Positions 8,036 to 13,913 of a stretch of DNA of 13,913 nt are shown in pieces. The notes beneath the pieces are model-generated. The model was given only the letters and a program-made list of their open reading frames with translations. It was not told the origin of the DNA and made no database searches. The stretch covers positions 1-13,913 of the forward strand of contig JNEM01016234.1 in assembly GCA_000697335.1 (NCBI GenBank). Reading direction: 5' to 3'. Every line of letters begins with the position of its first letter. Position 1 is the first letter of the stretch. This DNA comes from Conidiobolus incongruus B7586. Taxonomy: Eukaryota > Entomophthoromycota > Entomophthoromycetes > Entomophthorales > Conidiobolaceae. Both the position numbers and the translations under genes were made by a program.

Positions 8036-8915
8036 TTAATTTATCTCTTTTTTAGTGTTGAATTTTAAATTTATTAAAATATTGTTCCATCGAGCAAATA
8101 TATTTCCAATAGGATTTAAAAAAGGTGAATGACTTGGGATAAAGTCTAATATATAATTATAGCTCTTAATTAAATGTTTAATATCCTCATATTTATAAAA
8201 ATCTATATTATTCATTATTATAATTGCCTCAGCAATATTTTGGCTTTTGAGATATTCAAAAAGATCATAATTGAATACAAAAAATGATGTTTTCACATAT
8301 GTACAATCCTGGAGCTTGAATAATATTTGTCCTGACCTACTAATAGTTGTTGCTAAAGGGGTATTTTTATACTCAACTCGATCTACAATCTCAGTAACCA
8401 TTTAACCTTTAAGTTCTATTCCTGTTTTAACTTGCATACTTACTTGGAATCCAGCTTCATCAAAGAAAAATATATTATCTGGGTCTCGTTCATTAAGATA
8501 TTTAAGTAAACAATGGGTATAGTGAATTCGTCCTTGGATTACCTCAGGTAAATGCTTTTTTATTGGTTCATAAGTAAGCCTTTTGACTGAGTAATTTAAT
8601 TCACCTATTCCACTGTTAATTGTACTATTTGCAGGTAATATACCATATTCCACTTCCGACTTTTAAAGGATTTTATTCAGGATGATTGAAATATTATTTC
8701 CAATATATGATTTAATAGAAGCTAATATCTACTTCAAGATTCTTTAGTTGCTTTTCCATGTCCCTTTGGTTCAATACTACTCTATGTAAACTTTAGTTAG
8801 ATGTTTGAATGTTACTTGATCATAAGAATAAAGCTTTGCAATAATTGGTGAATCTTGACCTCTTAAATAAGCAGCAATAATTCGATTCCTGATATAAATT
8901 GGCAATGTCCCAGAT
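8036..8915 (-). pseudogene. IS630/Tc1-superfamily DDE transposase, dead
   Basis: The same minus-strand frame spans about 8,890 to 8,036. Near 8,790-8,900 it reads IYIRNRIIAAYLRGQDSPII followed by AKLYS, a helix-turn-helix of this superfamily. The linker (about 8,660-8,790) has several stops, and another frame (SSIEPKGHGKATKES) looks better there, so at least one frameshift is likely. From 8,653 the catalytic core is clear: NIFFFDEAGFQVSM holds the first aspartate (8,459-8,461), then one TAA at 8,402, then IIMNNIDFYK and PSHSPFLNPIGNIFARWN. The second D of the usual MDN box is N and the E of PIEN is G, with 34 residues between, i.e. a DD34E layout with two of three residues lost. It is distinct from the Tc1 copies. 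No terminal repeats were found. Confidence 0.85.
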
Positions 8916-8933
8916 GATTCACAGGTAAATTAG

Positions 8934-9023
8934 CCAATAGTTGTAATACTTATTACTAGTGCAGAAAGAAATATATTAAAAACTTAGTTATAATCTACTA
9001 GTAATAGGACTATTATCTATTGG
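8934..9023. repeat. Imperfect 27-nt inverted repeat upstream of the dead transposase
   Basis: CCAATAG (8,934-8,940) with TATTACTAGT (8,951-8,960) is mirrored by ACTAGTAATA (8,997-9,006) with CTATTGG (9,017-9,023). The inner ten and outer seven bases match perfectly; the ten between do not. The loop is 36 nt. It sits at the 5' side of the transposase and at the island/desert border, so it may be a subterminal hairpin of that transposon or a separate small palindrome. Confidence 0.5.
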
Positions 9024-9223
9024 TATTATTTATGAAAAATCAAAAATTTTAAGCTATTTATATAGTTGATATAATTTAAAATTTTATTTATATGATATAG
9101 TATAAAAAGTTTTAAACTTTTATCTTTTTATTATAAAATTAATTTTAATTTCAAAATAAATATACTGTGTTATTAGTTAAAAGGTATAAAATGTCAATTT
9201 TTTTAATTATAATTTTTCAATTA

Positions 9224-9437
9224 CACTAGCCTACAAAAGTAAGTCTTAAAATTAAAAATATAAATATTTCTATTAATATCTTGATCAATTCTAATTTAAA
9301 TAAATTTATATTAAATTATATAATTAATATATATTTTTTATCTATAATATAATATATAAAGTTAAATTTAATTAATTATTGATTGATATATTAAAACTAA
9401 AAGTATATTTAAAATAAGTTATAAATTTGTGGGTTTT
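9224..9437 (+). repeat. Left inverted arm of copy B (IR/DR)
   Basis: The outer direct repeat AAAGTAAGTCTTAAA (9,236-9,250) and an inner copy containing AATAAGTTATAAATTTGTGG (about 9,412-9,432) are about 175 bp apart, the same spacing as in copy A. Confidence 0.8.
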
Positions 9438-9453
9438 AATATTGATAGAAAAA

Positions 9454-10469
9454 TTAATATCTAGTATATCTATCTTTTGTTTTTTTAACTTCTTTAAGTT
9501 TGTAAGGTATAAAGTCAACTAGCTTTTTATATTAGGTAAAACTAATATTATTCCAAGTTTCTTGAATATATTCTTATAGTTGATTTAAATTCTTTGCTAA
9601 AGGGAAAGCTTTAATTAATTTTTTTAATTAATTTTAAATATATTTAATTAAGTTAAGATTAAAAGATTAAGGAAGCTATTTTATAATAGTTATTTTATTA
9701 TTTTTAAGCTATTTAATAATAGAATTCATAGTATAACAAAGGGTATTATCTTGTTGAAAAATAATATTTAATTTATTTAACTTATATTACTTAATAATTT
9801 TTTTTAATTTATTATTTAGAATACTTTAATATATCTCAATATTAATTGCCTTATTAACTCTACAAAGATACCTTATACTTAAAGATAATATTTATCCTTA
9901 AATTATAATTAACCTATCATTGTATTTTTAGGTTATAATAACATAATAGCTATAAAGTAGCTTTTTATCTTTTTTAAAATATCTAACTCTTTTATTAAAT
10001 TTATTAAAATATATCTTTGTTTTATTAAACTAAATTACTTTACTCTAGTTAATTTTAGTTTAACTTTAATATTGGTATTTAAACTTTTACTTAACTTTAT
10101 AATAAGACTTTTTTAGTTAAGGGTGTTTTTTCTTAAAATATAAGTGATATCTATTATAATTTAAAATACATATAATAGTATTAATACTAATTAATATTCT
10201 TATATAGTTTTATATTCTTGTTATATTTTTATTATAGTATTATATTTACTTATATTAACTAACCTATAAATATACTTTTTATTATATTTATTTATAATTT
10301 TAATACACTTAAATGTTAATTTAGGTGTTTTTTTAGCATTGTTTTTAATAACCTTAGCTATAGTAAATTAGCTAATGTTAATAATTCTAGCAATCTCATA
10401 AGTTGATTTATTTTTATTATAAAGTTAATTAATATGTAAATAAACTTTTTTAGAGAGAGATTTAAACAT
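9454..10469 (-). pseudogene. Tc1-type transposase, decayed (copy B)
   Basis: It starts with an ATG (10,467-10,469) reading MFKSLSKKVYLHIN and ends at a TAA (9,454-9,456), about 338 codons, the normal length for the family. The N-terminal helix-turn-helix reads NKSTYEIARIINIS, a stop, then FTIAKVI. The FQQDN box (9,745-9,759) keeps the second catalytic aspartate. Near the end it reads EYIQETWNNISFT and then KLVDFIPYKLKEVKKTKDRY, a clear Tc1 C-terminus. The third catalytic box reads LNLIKYI, so the acidic residue is lost, as in copy A. Stops occur throughout. Because the same LIK is seen in both copies, that loss may predate their insertion, or be parallel mutation of the same codon. Confidence 0.85.
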
Positions 10470-10574
10470 TATAATATTTATTTTAAAATATTAGCTTAAT
10501 AGTTTTATAATATATATAATATAACAAAAAAAAAGATATATATAAGTTTTGTTATTTATACCCCTTTAACTTAT

Positions 10575-10787
10575 AAATCCACAAATTTATAACTCACCTT
10601 GGTTAAATTTTAGATTTTGATATATTAACCAATAGCTAATATAATATAATCAAATATAGTTAGTTATAATCAATTAATATAGCTAAATTATATATTTTAA
10701 TTTAAATTTATTTAATTAGGAATTATTTAAGATTTAAGTAAATATTTAAGTAATTTTGATTTTATAACTTACTTTTGCAAGCTAATG
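10575..10787 (-). repeat. Right inverted arm of copy B (IR/DR)
   Basis: The inner copy at about 10,575-10,602 reads on the minus strand GGTGAGTTATAAATTTGTGG. The outer terminus at 10,751-10,787 carries AAAGTAAGTTATAAA on the minus strand. Confidence 0.8.
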
Positions 10788-10789
10788 TA

Positions 10790-13700
10790 TATAAGGATTT
10801 AAAACACTAATGTTTTAATACTCCTTTAATAAGTATCTTAAAAAAGATTCATTTTTGAGATTATTATAAATAAATATAATAAGCTAAAATATTTTTAATA
10901 TTTTCTAGGGGTTTTTATATAGCTTTTTTAATAAGATAACTTATTTATTTTGTATCAAAATAAATTTTATTTTTAATAAATTAAAATTTAATTATATAAT
11001 TAATATAGTATTTTTTTTCCTTTATTTTAATTAATTATTAAATCTAGTTTTAAAGTTTTTAATTAATTAAGAAAAGTATTATAATTTTTAAAATAAGGTT
11101 TGATTTCAGATATATAAAAAATAAAGTTGATCTTCAAAATTAAAGATAATTCTAAAATAGTATTTTCAAAATTTAAATCAATAAACTAAATTTTATAAGG
11201 ATTAAAATATAATAATAAGTTTTTTAAATTTAAGCTAAATTTAAATATGCTAGGTTTAAGGCAAAATTATTTTGAGTATATAATTATACTAATTTTATAT
11301 TACAGAGGATTTTTAAATTATTTTAAATATTATTATCCTATAATCTTTTAATTTTCTTCTAAGTTAAATTTAACAAAGGAATTGATATATTTAGTATTAA
11401 ATTAAAATTCAATAATATCTAGAGATAAATTAATTTAAAGTTTTAAAGCAATTATTAAATTAGGATATTTATTATATATGATGAAATAAAAGTTGAAACT
11501 TATTAATCTATTAATAAATACATTAAATAAATATCAGAGTTGGTAAATATAAATATTTTAATTTAGCTAATTAGTGTTAATATAAGCTTTAATCATTTAC
11601 TTTAAGGAATTAATAATATTTTAATATATTTATTGGTTTAGTGATAATTAATAATAGATATAGCTAAATTAATCTTAAAGAAAAAGGATAATAATTTCTA
11701 AAACTAAAAGTTAAATTATATATCTTTATTAGATACAATAATTTAGAAAGTTTTATAATTGGTAAAGATATTAGAGAATAATAGCTATATAATATTTTTA
11801 GCTATAGAAATTTTGAGATAAAAAATAAAATAAGAATATTTAAAGAATAAATTAATGATAATTAGTAAGTTATTATAATTATTTGTTGATTTAACAATTT
11901 TTATAAAATTAAATTGGATTTATTATTCAATTTTATTAAAAACTTATAATGGAATAAATTTACTATATTTTAGTTTGGTATTATATTTAATTCTTTAGTA
12001 TATATCATAAGTATTAATATATTTCTAAACTAATTTAATCAAAAAAAATAGAAATACTTTATTCTAATTTTCTTAACAATTTTAAATAAGTTTTAATATT
12101 TTTTAATAGGTAAGTTATAATATTTATTAAATATTGCTTATTAAATCTTAAAAATATTAAAGAAATATAAACAATTATTATAATACAGTAAAATATTAAT
12201 ATTTTTAAATTTTTCAATATATTTTAATTAGTATTTTAATAGTTTAGAGACTTTTTCCTTAACTAAAATAAAGAAATTATTATTTAATAGTATTTCTTAA
12301 AATAATTTAATAAATTCTTTATTTTTTTCTTAATAATTATTAAATTAATACTTGGTAGGTTTTTATAGTTAAAATAAAAAGATAAATATATAAGATTTTT
12401 TAATAAAGTATCTATAATATTATTTTATTAGCTTAATAGATATTAAATAAAGAAAAAATAAGCTTAGATAGTTTTAACTTATTTAACTTATTTTATTTAT
12501 AAATACTTTTAAGTATTTAAGTAGATAAGTAATTTATAATCTAAAAATATTAAGAAAAAATTCCAAAATAGGAATTATAAATGATTTTTGATTTTTTCTA
12601 CAAAAGTAAAGAGTTTTTATTTATAAATTAAATTTTTTTGTTTAACTAGTTTTATTCTCTGTAATTATATTATTATTAATTTTAAGATAAAATTTATAAA
12701 GTTAAATTTAACTTATTCTCCCTTATTTATTATTTTATTTTATAATTAAAAGGTAAAATATAAATTAAATTTAAATTAACTTAATTATCTATTAATTATA
12801 AAAAAAGTTAAGTTAATAATAATAATAATAGGTAATTTAAAATTAAAAATAAATAAAATAAGAATATTAGTAATATAAGAAATTAAAGCAATTATATAAA
12901 GAATATATAATAAGGTTTATTTAAAAAAAGAGTTTCTTTTAAGAGGTTAATTAAAATGGTTATAAATTTAATAAAAGAATCAATGAATTCTTTAAAATAA
13001 TTTAATAATTTAATAATATAAATATTAATATAAGTTGATCTTTGTTTATTAGTATTATAAAAGCTTTTATACTATTAAGTTTAGTTAGATTGATGTTAAT
13101 TTTTTAAGAAAAAAAATATAATTATTGAAAAAGATAGAAGAAACACTAAAAAAATATTTTGATAGTATTAAAAATAATTTATATTTTTGAATAATTTATA
13201 AAATTTAATTAATATATTAAATATATTCTTTTTTAGTTTTTAAATAAATTAAGATATTATTAAAATAAGTAATAATAAAGTTATTAAAAATAAAGTTAAA
13301 AAAGTAATTAATAAATTAAGTAAAAATTACAAAGGTATTATATATACTAAAGTTTATAATACTAAATCTATAATTATTAAATAGAATATTAAAAACAATT
13401 AAAAAAATAAAATTTTTTTCAACTTTAATGTTATAATAATTATTTCTAATATTTAATTTAATAAATATAGTTGATTTAAATAATTTGTCTTTAATATCTT
13501 ATAGGTTTAATAATAAAGTTTTATTTTTAATAATTTTAGAGTTTAAAATATAATTATTAATATATAATTTTTAATCACTATTAATCTTTTATATAAAAAA
13601 ATTAAAGATTTTTATAATAAGGAAAAAGGTTTAATATATCTATTTTCAAGTAATTTTTAAATTTCCTATTTTAAAGTTTAATATTATTTAAGGGATAAAT

Positions 13701-13913
13701 GGTAAATAAGCTTTAAATATAGTTGTATATTTAAGAGAAGTTTAATTTTATATTTAATATTATATTTAAAAGGAAATCTACTCACAAATTTAAAAATATT
13801 ATTAAATTAACTAATTATATAATATAAAAGGTATTTATTAAATATAATTTTATTGAAATCAACAAATAAAATATTAATAGATGAATGATAAACAAATATA
13901 TATCTTTATAAAT
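10790..13913 (-). mobile_element. Ty3/gypsy LTR retrotransposon fossil (partial, heavily eroded)
   Basis: On the minus strand, translated traces appear in the order expected of a Ty3/gypsy pol: reverse transcriptase around 12,300-12,800, RNase H around 12,050-12,300, integrase core around 11,450-11,900 and integrase C-terminal region around 11,090-11,300. The order and spacing, with integrase after RNase H, separate it from Ty1/copia. The 5' part (protease, gag and one LTR) would lie beyond about 12,900 and off the window edge; I could not make it out. The element is very old and broken many dozens of times, and its base composition has collapsed to almost pure A+T. A candidate polypurine tract is listed separately. 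Its left limit is uncertain and may coincide with copy B. Confidence 0.7.
11011..11028 (-). other. Candidate polypurine tract of the Ty3/gypsy fossil
   Basis: On the minus strand this reads AAAATAAAGGAAAAAAAA, just after the integrase C-terminal trace, where a polypurine tract and then the 3' LTR are expected. If so, the LTR would run from about 11,010 down toward 10,790. In DNA this AT-rich the match is weak, and no second LTR is in the window to compare. Confidence 0.25.

Larger units (their letters stand above)
9224..10787 (-). mobile_element. Tc1-family DNA transposon, copy B (full length, dead)
   Basis: This 1,564-bp element is flanked by TA (9,222-9,223 and 10,788-10,789). The left end CACTAGCCTACAAAAGTAAG is mirrored by the right end, whose complement reads CATTAGCTTGCAAAAGTAAG. 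Inner repeats sit at about 9,408-9,437 and 10,575-10,602, as in copy A. The body aligns with copy A end to end by eye, with differences mainly transitions and small gaps. Copy B lies in the same orientation as copy A. It keeps some residues that copy A has lost (an ATG start and a FQQDN box), so each copy decayed separately after insertion. Confidence 0.88.

Noticed and set aside
7801-9213. Direct repeat around the dead transposase: TAAAATGTCAATTTT at 7,801 and 9,186
   Set aside because: A rough count shows that 15-base matches this AT-rich are expected by chance in 14 kb, so it is not evidence of terminal repeats.
1-13913. CRISPR array, bacterial operon, prophage or plastid/mitochondrial origin
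   Set aside because: There are no spaced direct repeats, no ribosome-binding-site-led gene series and no organelle genes. Spliced nuclear-type gene structure and eukaryotic transposons are present instead.

Overview
The window reads as a very AT-rich eukaryotic nuclear sequence, most likely fungal. The evidence is a spliced membrane-protein gene with introns of about 46-61 nt ending in branch-point-like TTAAC, TTGAC or CTAAT motifs followed by AG, together with several eukaryotic transposable elements in mutational decay. The species cannot be named; an AT-rich or early-diverging fungus would fit.

The layout is a gene island inside a repeat desert. The left flank (1-2,160) is almost pure A+T with no CpG that I could see. 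It holds a 1,570-bp Tc1-family DNA transposon (463-2,032) with a decayed minus-strand transposase. The island (about 2,160-8,950) is visibly richer in G+C. It holds a multi-exon plus-strand gene for a seven-transmembrane protein of the GOST/PTM1 type (clear from about 3,660 to 5,778, probably starting near 2,900), a small minus-strand open frame with a signal peptide (6,480-6,888), an unexplained GC-rich patch (7,003-7,300), and a dead transposase of the IS630/Tc1 superfamily (8,036-8,915). The right flank (about 8,950-13,913) returns to extreme AT. It holds a second copy of the same Tc1 family (9,224-10,787) and a heavily eroded Ty3/gypsy retrotransposon fossil on the minus strand that runs off the window edge.

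The two Tc1-family copies share TA target sites, outer inverted termini and a second, internal copy of the terminal motif about 175 bp inside. This is the IR/DR arrangement known from Sleeping Beauty and Minos. They lie in the same orientation on either side of the island. The decay is mostly C-to-T and G-to-A: glutamine codons kept in one copy are stop codons in the other. That pattern suits a fungal repeat-induced mutation process or cytosine-methylation decay. The only gene that looks functional is the GOST-like gene. Its reading frame passes cleanly through nine introns, whereas its 5' exons could not be settled from sequence alone.
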